From positions 1 through 54,093 of the forward strand of contig URCR01000017.1 of NCBI GenBank assembly GCA_900546325.1: 54,093 bases of DNA, in the 5' to 3' direction. A model generated the notes under the pieces. The model was not told the DNA's origin. It did not search any database and saw only the letters and a program-made list of their open reading frames with translations. Source of the stretch: an uncultured Lachnospiraceae bacterium. Lineage in GTDB: Bacteria > Bacillota > Clostridia > Lachnospirales > Lachnospiraceae. Both the position numbers and the translations under genes were made by a program. Positions 16,147-25,749 of the stretch are shown here, in pieces. Within the stretch, counting starts at the first letter, position 1, and every line of letters begins with the position of its first letter.

Positions 16147-16861
16147 GATAATGAAGAGTGTCGATGATGGGCGCGATGTGCGCCCGTATGACTTCTTTGC
16201 GGGATTTCAGATGGAGGAGACACAGGAGGAAGCCGAGACACTTCCGGAAGACTCTTTTGCTATGGATGAGCGGGCAGAGCAGGCGGAGGCACTGGCGAGG
16301 CAGATTTTAAATGATGCGAGAGAACAGGCCGAGCTGCTCCGGGAAGAAGCTTATGAGCAGGGCAGAAGAGAAGGAGAGGAAGAAGGGCTCAGACAGGCAT
16401 ATGAGGAGCATCGACAGATTCTAAATGAAGAGATTCGCAGGTTTCAGACAAACATGGCAGATGTGATTCAGAGTGTATCTATAGAAAAAGACAAGATATT
16501 AGAGAGATATATTGATAATCTCAAAGAGATTTCTCTGACTGTGGCAGAGAAAATTATTCAGACAAGCATTCGTTCCAGCGGTGACATTGTGAAACGGATG
16601 ATTCTTGCAGCGACAGATAAGATGACGAAGAAACAGTGGGCGAAGATCTACGTCACAAAGTGTAATACAGGAATCTCGTTAAGTGTAGATGAAGAATTTC
16701 TGGAGGCATTGTCGAGGTTGTCAGAGAATGTGAAAGTCATCACGATGGACAACGGAGAAGAAGGGACATGTATTATAGAACTTCCGGATGAAATTGTAGA
16801 TGCAAGCGTGGGGACACAGCTGGAAAATATTAAAGATATTCTGAATAATGCCAGAGTATAA
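16139..16861 (+). CDS. fliH: Flagellar assembly protein FliH
   Basis: About 240 residues. Regulator of the export ATPase FliI. A long glutamate- and glutamine-rich coiled-coil (EQAEALARQILNDAREQAEL onward, with GRREGEEEGLRQAYEE) precedes a conserved C-terminal domain ending in a VNARV-like tail. I favour the TTG at 16139, which has AAAGGA eight to nine bases upstream and overlaps the end of fliG; ATG at 16130 is possible and adds three residues. Confidence 0.9.
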   Translation: MSKIMKSVDDGRDVRPYDFFAGFQMEETQEEAETLPEDSFAMDERAEQAEALARQILNDAREQAELLREEAYEQGRREGEEEGLRQAYEEHRQILNEEIRRFQTNMADVIQSVSIEKDKILERYIDNLKEISLTVAEKIIQTSIRSSGDIVKRMILAATDKMTKKQWAKIYVTKCNTGISLSVDEEFLEALSRLSENVKVITMDNGEEGTCIIELPDEIVDASVGTQLENIKDILNNARV

Positions 16862-16877
16862 CTAAGGAGAGGGAATC

Positions 16878-18179
16878 ATGTTTGAAAAATTACCGGACCT
16901 GATTCGGAAGACAGAGACTGTCAGCTACATTGGAAAAATTGAGAATGTTGTAGGGATGGCAATGGAGTCATCCGGGAACAGGGCAAGTATCGGTGATATT
17001 GCCATGATCTACAACGAAGAAAAGCACAAGCAGATTCCGGTGGAAGTAGTCGGTTTCAGAAATGATAAGATGCAGTTGATGGCATACGACAACCTGAGTG
17101 GAGTGTCTGCCGGAAGCTTTGTAAGGAATACAAAAAGAAGACTGAAGATTCCGGTGGGAGAGTTTCTCAGAGGTCGGATTATTGATGCCACCGGTGCGCC
17201 GATGGATGACCTCGGAGAGTTTCCATCGCCGAGGTATTATTATGTGGAGAATTCTTATATCAACCCGATGACAAGGCCGCCGATTACAGATACGCTTGAA
17301 TTTGGGATTAAGGCGATCGACGGTCTGAATACGGTTGGAAAAGGACAGCGTATCGGAATCTTTGCGGGCAGCGGTGTTGGAAAAAGTACTCTTCTGGGAA
17401 TGATTGCGCGTAACGTAAAAGCAGATATCAATGTAATTGCTCTCGTGGGAGAGCGTGGACGTGAGGTGCGAGAATTTATAGAGAAGGATCTTGGACCGGA
17501 AGGGTTGAAAAGGAGCGTGCTTGTGGTGGCGACGTCCGACCAGCCTGCAATGCTTCGCATGAAGTGCCCGCTTGTGGCAACGACGATCGCGGAATATTTC
17601 AAAGACCAGGGGAAGGATGTTCTGCTGATGATGGACTCCCTTACACGATTTGCAATGGCACAGAGAGAGATCGGTCTTGCGATCGGAGAGCCGCCGGTTG
17701 CAAGAGGATACACCCCTTCGATTTACGCAGAGTTTCCTAAACTGCTGGAGCGAAGCGGAAAGTTTGAGAAAGGATCAATTACAGGGGTCTATACGGTATT
17801 GGTAGAAGGAGATGATACCAATGAACCGGTTGCAGATACCGTAAGGGGTATTTTGGATGGCCACATTGTCCTAAGCAGAAAGCTGGCAAATGAGAATCAT
17901 TTTCCGGCAATCGACATCAATGCAAGTATTTCGCGTCTGATGAGTAATATCGTCCCGGACGAGCACAAGGAGACAGCGTCACAGCTTCGGGACATTCTCA
18001 GTATTTATGCGAAGAACGAAGATCTGATCTCGATTGGCGCTTACAAGGCGGGGACGAATCCGAAGCTTGATTTTGCGATTTCGAAGATTGACAAGGTGAA
18101 TGAATTTCTAATGCAGAAAGTGGGAGAGAGTTTTTCGGACGAAGAATCTCTTCAGAAAATGCAGGAAATTCTGAGATAG
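16878..18179 (+). CDS. fliI: Flagellum-specific ATPase FliI
   Basis: 433 residues, the usual length. Walker A GSGVGKST lies at 164-171, with ALVGERGREVREFIE next and the Walker B-like LLMMDSLTRFA near 250. It is related to the F1-ATPase beta subunit and powers substrate unloading at the export gate with FliH and FliJ. AAGGAGAGG precedes the ATG. Confidence 0.97.
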   Translation: MFEKLPDLIRKTETVSYIGKIENVVGMAMESSGNRASIGDIAMIYNEEKHKQIPVEVVGFRNDKMQLMAYDNLSGVSAGSFVRNTKRRLKIPVGEFLRGRIIDATGAPMDDLGEFPSPRYYYVENSYINPMTRPPITDTLEFGIKAIDGLNTVGKGQRIGIFAGSGVGKSTLLGMIARNVKADINVIALVGERGREVREFIEKDLGPEGLKRSVLVVATSDQPAMLRMKCPLVATTIAEYFKDQGKDVLLMMDSLTRFAMAQREIGLAIGEPPVARGYTPSIYAEFPKLLERSGKFEKGSITGVYTVLVEGDDTNEPVADTVRGILDGHIVLSRKLANENHFPAIDINASISRLMSNIVPDEHKETASQLRDILSIYAKNEDLISIGAYKAGTNPKLDFAISKIDKVNEFLMQKVGESFSDEESLQKMQEILR

Positions 18180-18222
18180 TTTTTGTGAATAGAATGTGCA
18201 GAAGTACAAAAGGAGAAGCGTA

Positions 18223-18675
18223 ATGAAGAAATTCTTTTTTTCGTTGGACAATGTATTGAATTTTAAAGAGCAGGTGTTAGAAAACCTGAAAGGCGAACAT
18301 GCGAGGGTGCTTGCCAGTATGCACCAGTGCGAGCGAGAGATCGAGGCGTTGGAGGAGGAACATCGGGCATGCACACTTGATTTTAACCAACAGAAACTTC
18401 AAGGCATGAAAATAGCAGATATCTATACCTATGAGCATTATTTGGATTCTCTCGGTCTGAAGATCCAGAGAAAGAAAGAGGAACTTGGCGTTTGGAGACA
18501 GCGCGAGGAAGCAAAGCGCAATGAGGTTGTGGAGGCGAAACAGGAAACTTCCTCGATCGATAAGCTGAAGGAAAAGAAGCTTCAGGAGTATGAAAAGGCA
18601 GTGCAGAAACAGGAAGAGCTTTTTATAGAAGAATTTGTTTCGACAAAGAATGCAATGGAGAGATTAATCGGGTAA
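18223..18675 (+). CDS. fliJ: Flagellar export protein FliJ
   Basis: 150 residues, almost wholly coiled-coil, with the FliJ opening KKFFFSLDNVLNFKEQ. It is the central stalk of the export ATPase and a chaperone escort. Start at 18223 follows AAAAGGAG; an upstream in-frame start at 18196 lacks a site. Its position between fliI and fliK is diagnostic, since FliJ sequences are poorly conserved. Confidence 0.9.
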   Translation: MKKFFFSLDNVLNFKEQVLENLKGEHARVLASMHQCEREIEALEEEHRACTLDFNQQKLQGMKIADIYTYEHYLDSLGLKIQRKKEELGVWRQREEAKRNEVVEAKQETSSIDKLKEKKLQEYEKAVQKQEELFIEEFVSTKNAMERLIG

Positions 18676-18727
18676 TACTGCAATGCAGTTTACTATATGG
18701 AAAATGAAAGAAAGGAGGAAAAAGGAA

Positions 18728-19990
18728 ATGGGACGCTTAGACATTGGCAGAATGATGCAGGGAACTCGCATAAGCGGTCAGGCAGAAAAGCCAAAAAATG
18801 TAGAAGGATCAAAGGAAGACTTCAAAAAACTTCTTGAAGAGCAGAAGGAACAGGATGTTGCAACCGAGACAGACTCCGGTAGAGAAAGCGCTGTGGAATC
18901 AAAGTGTGAAGAAACGTCATCGGAACAAGATACGAATCAAAAAGGAAACACAGAGCAAAAAGAAGAGAGCACTTTCTATCAGCTGAATCCACTTCTGCAG
19001 AATCTGTTTTATAGTCAGGATCAGATTATGACAGTGCAGGCGGATGGAACAGAATTAGTGCCGCAGGCAGAGCAGGGGAAAGAGGCGCTCTTGACAATTC
19101 AGGGACAACCGGAAGTGGCAGCCGGGGCAAAAGTGTCAGACGGCACGCAAGCGCCGGAAAATACAGAAATACAGCAGCCGGCGATGACAGAAGCACAGAC
19201 TTCTGAGAATATTCAGAAAGTGAATGGACTGGCGGAGGAAAACGCACAGAAACTGTCCGCGGGCGCTGAAAAGAAGATTGTCGCTCAGCCAGAGCAGAAA
19301 GAAGAAACAAGCGCAACAGTCGTGAAGAATGTGTCAGGTGAAGCAAAGGCGGTGGCGCATGAGAGGAAACAGGCAGATTCCCATGCAGAGGAAACCAATA
19401 CTCAAATCCAGCAGAAAATAGGTTCTGTACAGAAAAATCAGCCGGAAGAGAAGGCTGAGACAGAACAGCCGGAGGCAGTATCACTGCTTTCAAATGTCAC
19501 AGGAAGGACAAACTCTGTGGAAGCGGGAAGAAAAAATGAGCACATTCAGGGGACGCAGATCCATGTCACAAAGCCGGAGGAGATTCCTCAGAAGCTTTTG
19601 GATGAGCTGCTTATCAAGACTTCACAAGGAAGAAAGGAGTTTGAGATTCAGATCACACCGGAAAATCTCGGCAGAATTTCAGTTAAGGTTCTCTATGAGA
19701 ACGGGCAGACAACGGTATCGATTCTCTGTTCGGAGAAGACGACACAGGAGATGGTTGCAAAAAATGCCAGGGAGATCGGCGCTGTTATGGAACAGAATCT
19801 GGGAGCTCCTACGACTGTTATGGTGGAGAAGCAGGAAACTGATTATCTGGAACAACAGACGAATGAAAATGCTCATGCCGGAAGAGATGCAGAGCAGGAG
19901 AGACAAAGAGAAGAACAACAGAAGCAGAAGGCGGCAGATGCAGAACAGTTTTTACAAAAGCTGCGGCTGGGACTGCAAGCAGCATTTTAG
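18728..19990 (+). CDS. fliK: Flagellar hook-length control protein FliK
   Basis: About 420 residues. The first 280 residues are low-complexity, rich in Glu, Gln, Ala and Thr, as in FliK molecular rulers. The C-terminal domain carries the hook-length signature (FEIQITPENLGRISVKVLYE, then TTVSILCSEKTTQEMV), which acts on FlhB to switch export specificity. Start at 18728 follows AAAGGAGG; an upstream start at 18683 has no site. The extreme C-terminus is again glutamine- and glutamate-rich. Confidence 0.92.
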   Translation: MGRLDIGRMMQGTRISGQAEKPKNVEGSKEDFKKLLEEQKEQDVATETDSGRESAVESKCEETSSEQDTNQKGNTEQKEESTFYQLNPLLQNLFYSQDQIMTVQADGTELVPQAEQGKEALLTIQGQPEVAAGAKVSDGTQAPENTEIQQPAMTEAQTSENIQKVNGLAEENAQKLSAGAEKKIVAQPEQKEETSATVVKNVSGEAKAVAHERKQADSHAEETNTQIQQKIGSVQKNQPEEKAETEQPEAVSLLSNVTGRTNSVEAGRKNEHIQGTQIHVTKPEEIPQKLLDELLIKTSQGRKEFEIQITPENLGRISVKVLYENGQTTVSILCSEKTTQEMVAKNAREIGAVMEQNLGAPTTVMVEKQETDYLEQQTNENAHAGRDAEQERQREEQQKQKAADAEQFLQKLRLGLQAAF

Positions 19991-20009
19991 AAAAAAGGAG
20001 GAAAAAGAA

Positions 20010-20543
20010 ATGGCGGATGTAAGTGGAGTAGGGCACAGCAGTCTGTATAATGAGATGCTGTACACACAGACAGATGCGGTTGCCAATAACAGCGATATGT
20101 CGATGGATGATTTCTGGCAGCTTATGGCAGCACAGCTTCAGTATCAGGATTTATCAAATCCGATGAGCAACAGCGAGATGATGAATCAAATGACACAGAT
20201 GGCAACGATGAATGCCATGACGCAGGTGTCAAATGCAATTGCTAATTTTGGTGTTGTGACAAATAACCTTTCACAGGTTACACTGACCGGATATTCCACC
20301 GGAATGATCGGAAAGGAAGTAACTGTTGCAGTTCTTGATGAAAGTGGAAAGGTTTCGGGAAATAAGACAGGTGTCGTTACAGGTGTAGATCTTACCGGAG
20401 CACAGTATGTTTATATCGATGGTGAAAAGTATGCATTGACACAGATCATGTCTGTCGGAGACGTACCGAAGAAGGAAGACGGTGAGAGTAAGCCGGAGGA
20501 TGACAAGACAGAGCCGGAGACAAAGCCAGAGCAGACAGCATAG
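20010..20543 (+). CDS. flgD: Flagellar hook assembly (capping) protein FlgD
   Basis: 177 residues. The N-terminal half shows the FlgD signature MDDFWQLMAAQLQYQDLSNP followed by MMNQMTQMATMNAM; the C-terminal half is a beta-rich domain. The last 20 residues are a Lys/Glu/Pro tail. Start at 20010 follows AAAAAGGAGG. The much longer in-frame extension upstream overlaps fliK in another frame and is not real. FlgD scaffolds polymerisation of FlgE, encoded just downstream. Confidence 0.95.
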   Translation: MADVSGVGHSSLYNEMLYTQTDAVANNSDMSMDDFWQLMAAQLQYQDLSNPMSNSEMMNQMTQMATMNAMTQVSNAIANFGVVTNNLSQVTLTGYSTGMIGKEVTVAVLDESGKVSGNKTGVVTGVDLTGAQYVYIDGEKYALTQIMSVGDVPKKEDGESKPEDDKTEPETKPEQTA

Positions 20544-20560
20544 AGAGAGGTGGGGACGCA

Positions 20561-20950
20561 GTGCTGAATAAATTAAACCAGATGACAAATGTACAGACAC
20601 TTCAGCTGCAGCATGCGGCGGCCCAGAACGGAGCCGCGCAGAGACCGGCACAGGAAGAGTTTGACAGCATTTTAAAGAGAGAGCTGGATAAGGAGCAAGG
20701 AGTGCAGTTCTCAAAGCACGCAGCGCTTCGTGTTCAGGAACGCGGCATTGCGATGACAGAAAATGTTATGCATGATTTGAACCAGGCGGTTCAGAAAGCG
20801 AAAGAAAAAGGAGCAAAAGACGTTGTTGTGATTGGACAGAACGGTGCTTTTATCGTAAACATTCCCCACAACATTGTAGTGACAACAATGTCTCAGGCTG
20901 AGATGAAAGAGAATATTTTCACAAATATTGACAGTGCTGTATTAATGTAG
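20561..20950 (+). CDS. TIGR02530-type flagellar operon protein
   Basis: 129 residues with a GTG start after GAGAGAGGTGG. The core FSKHAALRVQERGIAMTENV and the following DVVVIGQNGAFIVNIPHNIV match the small family found between flgD and flgE in Firmicutes flagellar operons. Its role is not firmly known, perhaps linked to hook assembly. No membrane segment or signal peptide. Confidence 0.88.
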   Translation: MLNKLNQMTNVQTLQLQHAAAQNGAAQRPAQEEFDSILKRELDKEQGVQFSKHAALRVQERGIAMTENVMHDLNQAVQKAKEKGAKDVVVIGQNGAFIVNIPHNIVVTTMSQAEMKENIFTNIDSAVLM

Positions 20951-21070
20951 CCGGACCATTTTGGAGGTTATGCGTCTGTGTGAATGACAGATGCAGATAT
21001 GGCATTACAGAGAACTATTACAAGAGAAAAATGACAAAAAAGTATTGTAAGAGAAAAGGAGTAATCAAAA

Positions 21071-22360
21071 ATGGTTAGATCAATGATAGCAGGTGTTGCA
21101 GGTCTGAAAACACATCAGTCAAAATTAGACGTAATCGGTAACAATATTGCCAATGTAAATACATGGGGATTTAAATCATCCAGCTTCAACTTTCAGGATT
21201 CCATGTATTCTACATCAATCAATGGCTCCGCAGGTAGTGTGCTGGGCGGCGGCGCAGGCGGACGTAATGCTTCGCAGGTAGGATATGGTGTTACAACCGG
21301 ATCGATCTCCTCAGAATTTGGAACAGGTGCTCCGGCTCCTTCTTCTAATCCATTAGACTGTATGATCGACGGAACCGGATTCTTCCTTGTCGGAAACATG
21401 GTTAACGGAAGCTTCACCAATGTTGCCGATTCCGGTCTGAACTTATCAAGAGTCGGTATCTTCCGTGTAGACGGGAACGGTTACCTTGTAGATGACCAGA
21501 GAAGTTATGTATACGGATATGCACTGGTAGACGGGACCGGTATTCCGGAGAAGCCGGCAAAGGCAAGTGAGTATACTGTTAAAGGAGCAGCAGTAACAAT
21601 AGGGCAAAATGTTGGTAAAACAGAGATTACTATTGCAGGTGAAACTGTGGAAACTACAAGTACGAGCTATATAGATCAGGTTAAAGACTGGATCAAGGAA
21701 GTGACTAAAACCGGGAAAAAATTTGAGCATTTCAATATTTCCTTAGATAACTATAATGAGACTGCACAGCCAAAGACTGTAGATTTTAAAATTGAAGCAA
21801 AAAAGACTGGAGAGACGGGCGCAACAGGTTCTGATATTGATAAGATTATTCTTGATAATAATACTACAAACTGGGGAAATAATCCACAAAATGATGTCAA
21901 GCAGACGGTAATCGGATCCAACCGTGTACCAGGCGTAGCGGCTGAGTATTCTGATGAATTATCCGCAATCCAGATTCCGATCGATCCAGACACCGGAGAT
22001 CAGTATGAGATTCAGAGCTATAAGATCAATGAAGACGGAACAGTTATGGGTGTAGACAATCAGGGACGTACAATCGCAATCGGTCAGTTAGCGCTGATTA
22101 CGGTGGAAAACCCGAACGGTCTGGAGAAGACAAGTGGTTACTACTACACAATCGGGGCGAATGCGGGAACAACAACAGCGATGAAAGCCAACGGAGGGCC
22201 GGCAGGAAAGATTCTCGGAAATTATCTGGAAATGGCGAATGTAGACCTTGCAAATGAATTCTCTCAGATGATCACAACACAGAGAGGATATCAGGCTAAC
22301 TCCAAGATTATTACCGTAACAGACCAGATGTTGGAAGAACTTGTAAACTTAAAACGTTAA
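21071..22360 (+). CDS. flgE: Flagellar hook protein FlgE
   Basis: 429 residues. The N-terminus (MVRSMIAGVAGLKTHQSKLD, then NNIANVNTWGFKSS) and the C-terminal NEFSQMITTQRGYQANSKII are the conserved axial-protein motifs. The middle forms surface domains. It is the universal joint between rod and filament. AAAAGGAG precedes the ATG. A strong mRNA hairpin follows the stop codon. Confidence 0.96.
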   Translation: MVRSMIAGVAGLKTHQSKLDVIGNNIANVNTWGFKSSSFNFQDSMYSTSINGSAGSVLGGGAGGRNASQVGYGVTTGSISSEFGTGAPAPSSNPLDCMIDGTGFFLVGNMVNGSFTNVADSGLNLSRVGIFRVDGNGYLVDDQRSYVYGYALVDGTGIPEKPAKASEYTVKGAAVTIGQNVGKTEITIAGETVETTSTSYIDQVKDWIKEVTKTGKKFEHFNISLDNYNETAQPKTVDFKIEAKKTGETGATGSDIDKIILDNNTTNWGNNPQNDVKQTVIGSNRVPGVAAEYSDELSAIQIPIDPDTGDQYEIQSYKINEDGTVMGVDNQGRTIAIGQLALITVENPNGLEKTSGYYYTIGANAGTTTAMKANGGPAGKILGNYLEMANVDLANEFSQMITTQRGYQANSKIITVTDQMLEELVNLKR

Positions 22361-22371
22361 TCAGAATCAAA

Positions 22372-22415
22372 GTACCGGGATATTTTATATCATGCAGGTA
22401 TAAAATATCCCGTAC
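22372..22415 (+). promoter_or_regulatory. Strong intercistronic hairpin after flgE
   Basis: GGGATATTTTATA (22377-22389) pairs perfectly with TATAAAATATCCC (22399-22411), extended by GTAC/GTAC (22372-22375 with 22412-22415) after a one-base bulge. That is 17 base pairs with a nine-base loop. No T-run follows, so it is unlikely to be a full terminator. It may stabilise the flgE-side message or reduce read-through into flbD-motAB. Confidence 0.65.
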
Positions 22416-22441
22416 CTTTGCAATCGAAGGGGGAGTATGGT

Positions 22442-22669
22442 ATGATAATTTTGACGAAATTTAACGACGAAAAAGTTGTAATTAACAGCAGACAGATTGA
22501 ATCGGTAGAACTAATACCGGAATCAAAGATTATTATGATGAATGGCAAGTTTCATCTTGTCAAAGAGAGTGCAGAGGAGATAATTAGGAAAACAGCAGAA
22601 TACAACAGAAGATGTTGTTGTTCTTTTAAAATAGAAGAAACTAAGGACGGTGAAGAAACATGGATTTGA
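22442..22669 (+). CDS. flbD: FlbD family flagellar protein
   Basis: 75 residues beginning MIILTKFNDEKVVINSRQIE, with ELIPESKIIMMNGKFHLVKE, a perfect match to the small FlbD (swrD) family that sits before motA in Firmicutes. The Bacillus member increases motor power. An AAGGGGGAG site lies six bases before the ATG at 22442; an earlier start would overlap the flgE hairpin. Overlaps motA by ten bases. Confidence 0.9.
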   Translation: MIILTKFNDEKVVINSRQIESVELIPESKIIMMNGKFHLVKESAEEIIRKTAEYNRRCCCSFKIEETKDGEETWI

Positions 22670-23490
22670 CAAGTATTATTGGAGTAGTGATCGGTACGAT
22701 ACTCATTATAACGGTTGGTATCGGACCCAAGAGTATTGGGAATTTCTGGGATGTACCTAGTGTCGCAATCGTTGTAGGCGGTACACTGGCAGCGGTTATC
22801 GCAAGTTATCCATTTTCAATTTTAAAGCAGGTGTTCAAGCATGCGAAGATTCTTTTTCAGGGAAAACGTTATAATATGAAGGTGCTGATTGACACGCTTG
22901 TGGAGATGGCACAGATGGCAAGAAAGAACGGACTGCTTGCATTGGAAGAGAAGACGGCAGAGTTGGACGACAGCTTCTTTCGTCAGGGAATCATGCTGAT
23001 CGTAGATGCGACAGAGCCGGAGGAAGTCCGCAGTATGCTGGAAAATGAATTGGAGATGATGTCTCAGAGGCATGAGGAATCGCTTGGGATCTATGAGAAA
23101 GCAGCGGGGTATGCACCGGCATTTGGTATGATCGGTACGCTGGTAGGTCTGGTGAATATGTTAAAGGGAATGGATCTGGACAGCGGAAGTTCCAGTAATA
23201 TCGGACCGGATATGGCGGTTGCGTTGATTACGACATTTTACGGCTGTGTTCTTGCGAACCTCGTGTTCTCGCCGATTGCAAAGAAATTGAGAATTAGAAA
23301 TGAAGAAGAGCTGCTGTATAAGCAGGTTATGATAGAAGGAATCCTTGCCATTCAGGCAGGGGATAATCCGAAGTTCTTAAAAGAAAAGCTTGTAACTTAC
23401 CTTGGACAGAAGGAAAGAGGAGCAATTCTTGAGGAAGAAGGAGCAGAAGCAGGCGGAAAGAAGAAAAAAGAAAAGAAATCAAAAAAGTAG
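22660..23490 (+). CDS. motA: Flagellar motor stator protein MotA
   Basis: 276 residues with four membrane helices (near 2-22, 30-52, 150-170, 185-205). The conserved FGMIGTLVGLVNMLKGM stretch lies at the third helix, and a charged cytoplasmic loop contacts FliG. The C-terminus is a lysine-rich tail. It is the proton or sodium channel part of the stator with MotB, encoded 12 bases downstream. Confidence 0.96.
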   Translation: MDLTSIIGVVIGTILIITVGIGPKSIGNFWDVPSVAIVVGGTLAAVIASYPFSILKQVFKHAKILFQGKRYNMKVLIDTLVEMAQMARKNGLLALEEKTAELDDSFFRQGIMLIVDATEPEEVRSMLENELEMMSQRHEESLGIYEKAAGYAPAFGMIGTLVGLVNMLKGMDLDSGSSSNIGPDMAVALITTFYGCVLANLVFSPIAKKLRIRNEEELLYKQVMIEGILAIQAGDNPKFLKEKLVTYLGQKERGAILEEEGAEAGGKKKKEKKSKK

Positions 23491-23502
23491 TAAGGTGATA
23501 GT

Positions 23503-24261
23503 ATGAAGAAGAAAAATAAATCATCAGAACCGGGCAATAACTGGATGGATACATACGGTGACATGGTGACGTTATTACTGTGTTTTTTTGTTCTTTTGTA
23601 TTCTATTTCTTCGGTAGACCAGGCAAAATGGATTCAGGTGGTAAAGAGCTTTAACCCAGATGCAAAGGAAGTATCTCAGATTGTCACAGACACAACGGCG
23701 GAGGGGAAGGATCCGGTGCCGGGAGGAACAGAGTCTTCCGGGGATGAATTGACATTTGACGGACTTTATGAAACTTTGAAACAGTATGTGGACAACAATG
23801 GAATGGCAAGTGAGGTAGAGCTGTACAAGGGAGACGGTTATACGTTTGTCACATTTCGTGATAAAGTATTTTTCGATGGAGACAGTTCGGTCATCAAACC
23901 GGAGGGAAAAGCAGTGCTCGATCAGTTTGCACAGGCGCTTTCCAGTGCAAAAGATTCGATTCAGGAAATACAGGTGCTCGGACATACAACGCAGGCAGAT
24001 TCTTCCAGACAGAACACAGTAGAATTTGATAGAGTGCTGTCTGCCGAGCGATCCGCCAGAGTTGCGGCATATCTTCAGGAGAAGAGTCTGGTAGATCCAC
24101 AGAAACTTGTGTCAGTCGGGTACGGTCAGTTCCGTCCGATTGCGCCTTTTGATACAGAAGAGAACAGGGCAAAGAACCGAAGAGTAGAACTTCTGATCAC
24201 AAAATCGGATTCAGTGATGATGAGTCTTGATCAATATTATGAAGAAATGAACAAAAAGTAG
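23503..24261 (+). CDS. motB: Flagellar motor protein MotB
   Basis: 252 residues. A single N-terminal membrane helix (TYGDMVTLLLCFFVLLYSIS) carries the ion-binding Asp20. The C-terminal OmpA-like domain (VLGHTTQADS, NRVLSAERSARVAAY-type and NRRVELLI) binds peptidoglycan. No fliL lies between this gene and fliM, the usual place for it. Confidence 0.95.
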   Translation: MKKKNKSSEPGNNWMDTYGDMVTLLLCFFVLLYSISSVDQAKWIQVVKSFNPDAKEVSQIVTDTTAEGKDPVPGGTESSGDELTFDGLYETLKQYVDNNGMASEVELYKGDGYTFVTFRDKVFFDGDSSVIKPEGKAVLDQFAQALSSAKDSIQEIQVLGHTTQADSSRQNTVEFDRVLSAERSARVAAYLQEKSLVDPQKLVSVGYGQFRPIAPFDTEENRAKNRRVELLITKSDSVMMSLDQYYEEMNKK

Positions 24262-24278
24262 TGAAAGTAGGAGTTGGA

Positions 24279-25298
24279 ATGGCAGATGTATTATCGCAAA
24301 GTCAGATCGATGCCTTGCTGCATTCTATGCGGAGCGTAGAAGAGGAGAGCATAGCAGAGACACCAAAAGAGCCTCAGCAGAAGTACAGAAAATATGACTT
24401 TTACAGTCCGAAGAAGTACACGAAGGACAAGCTGAAAATGCTGCACAGTATTTATGACAACTATTGCAGAATCGCAACATCTCAGATTAACGGTCTGTTT
24501 CGTGTGGCGAGTGAGGTAGAAGTTGTAGGAGTTGAGGAACAGAGATATTATGAGTTTGGAAATGCTCTGAATGAATCCGATGTAATCTCGCTCGTCCGGG
24601 TAAATTTGCAGGATCATTCAAAAAATCCTCCGATGTTATTTCATATTGCGCCGACATTGATGGGGGCGATGATAGATCGGATGCTTGGAGGAACCGGGAC
24701 AGACTTAACTGTGGATATGTCCTATACTTATACAGACATTGAGCTGGCACTCTATGAGCGCATTATTCAATATCTCGTGGCAATCACCTCGGACGTATGG
24801 TCCAGTTATATCAAATTCAGTACAGACTTTGAGCGTGTGGAAGAAAATCCGAGTATGTTTCAGGGAATCAGTGTAGACGAGACCGTTGTAATCGTGATGA
24901 TCAACATTTCGATCGGCGATGTCAAAGGCGCTATGAATATTTGTATTCCGGGGACACTGCTAGGAAATATTTTTGACATTATTGAAAAAACGAAACACCT
25001 GGCAGACAAAGATGGTATGGAAGATATGCGCGACAACAGAGAGGAGATTCTTGGAAGTATCAAAGAATCAAAGATTGACGTCATGGCACAGCTTGGTGTT
25101 ATGCAGTTGAATCTGGATGACGTATACAATCTCCATGTGGGAGATATCATTAATATGAACAAGCCGCAGGATTCAGAAGTTTCTCTGTACGTTGCGGGAC
25201 AGCCTTGGTTCCAGGGACAGCTCGGTGTTTATAACAAGAACATCGCTGTTAAGATTGAAGATCGGGTAGAAAGATCTGGAAGTGAGGCGGCAAGATAA
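24279..25298 (+). CDS. fliM: Flagellar motor switch protein FliM
   Basis: 339 residues. The N-terminal LSQSQIDALLHSM (residues 5-17) is the CheY-P docking peptide. The central CheC-like domain includes the switch motif region GGTGTDL, and the C-terminal SpoA domain includes VAQLGVMQLNLDDVYNLHVG. The start at 24279 is favoured by AGGAG a few bases upstream, over a GTG at 24261 overlapping motB. Confidence 0.96.
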   Translation: MADVLSQSQIDALLHSMRSVEEESIAETPKEPQQKYRKYDFYSPKKYTKDKLKMLHSIYDNYCRIATSQINGLFRVASEVEVVGVEEQRYYEFGNALNESDVISLVRVNLQDHSKNPPMLFHIAPTLMGAMIDRMLGGTGTDLTVDMSYTYTDIELALYERIIQYLVAITSDVWSSYIKFSTDFERVEENPSMFQGISVDETVVIVMINISIGDVKGAMNICIPGTLLGNIFDIIEKTKHLADKDGMEDMRDNREEILGSIKESKIDVMAQLGVMQLNLDDVYNLHVGDIINMNKPQDSEVSLYVAGQPWFQGQLGVYNKNIAVKIEDRVERSGSEAAR

Positions 25299-25369
25299 GC
25301 GCAGCCCTGACAGTGTGCAGGATGAGCATATAAATCAAAAAAGTAAGAGGATAAAGTGAGGTAAAGAAA

Positions 25370-25729
25370 ATGGCAAAAATTTTATTAGTAGATGACGCAG
25401 CATTTATGAGAATGATGTTAAAGACAACATTGACACAGGCAGGGTACACAGATATTTTTGAGGCAGAAGACGGAGTGAAGGCGATCGAGATGTACACAGC
25501 AGAGAAACCGGATCTTGTATTTATGGATATCACAATGCCGAACAAAGATGGACTGGAAACATTAAAGGAGATTAAGGCGATGGATCCGGCTGCGACGGTT
25601 GTAATGTGTTCTGCTATGGGACAGGAAGCGATGGTAATGGATTCCATTAAATCCGGAGCAAAGGATTTTATTGTAAAACCGTTTAAACCAGAGCGTATTT
25701 TATCTACCGTTCAGAAAATTATTGGCTAA
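25370..25729 (+). CDS. cheY: Chemotaxis response regulator CheY
   Basis: 119 residues, a single receiver domain. The acidic pair is in LLVDDAAFM, the phosphorylation site Asp in LVFMDITMP, the switch Ser in VVMCSAMG and Lys in IVKPFKPE. It binds the FliM N-terminal peptide when phosphorylated, changing motor bias. GAGGTAAAG precedes the start. Encoded between fliM and flgC. Confidence 0.95.
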   Translation: MAKILLVDDAAFMRMMLKTTLTQAGYTDIFEAEDGVKAIEMYTAEKPDLVFMDITMPNKDGLETLKEIKAMDPAATVVMCSAMGQEAMVMDSIKSGAKDFIVKPFKPERILSTVQKIIG

Positions 25730-25749
25730 AGGTAAAGGTGGGAGAAAAG

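Noticed and set aside
19494..20009. Long in-frame extension of flgD
   Set aside because: Arginine- and lysine-rich shadow of fliK with no ribosome site; FlgD homology begins at 20010 after AAAAAGGAGG.
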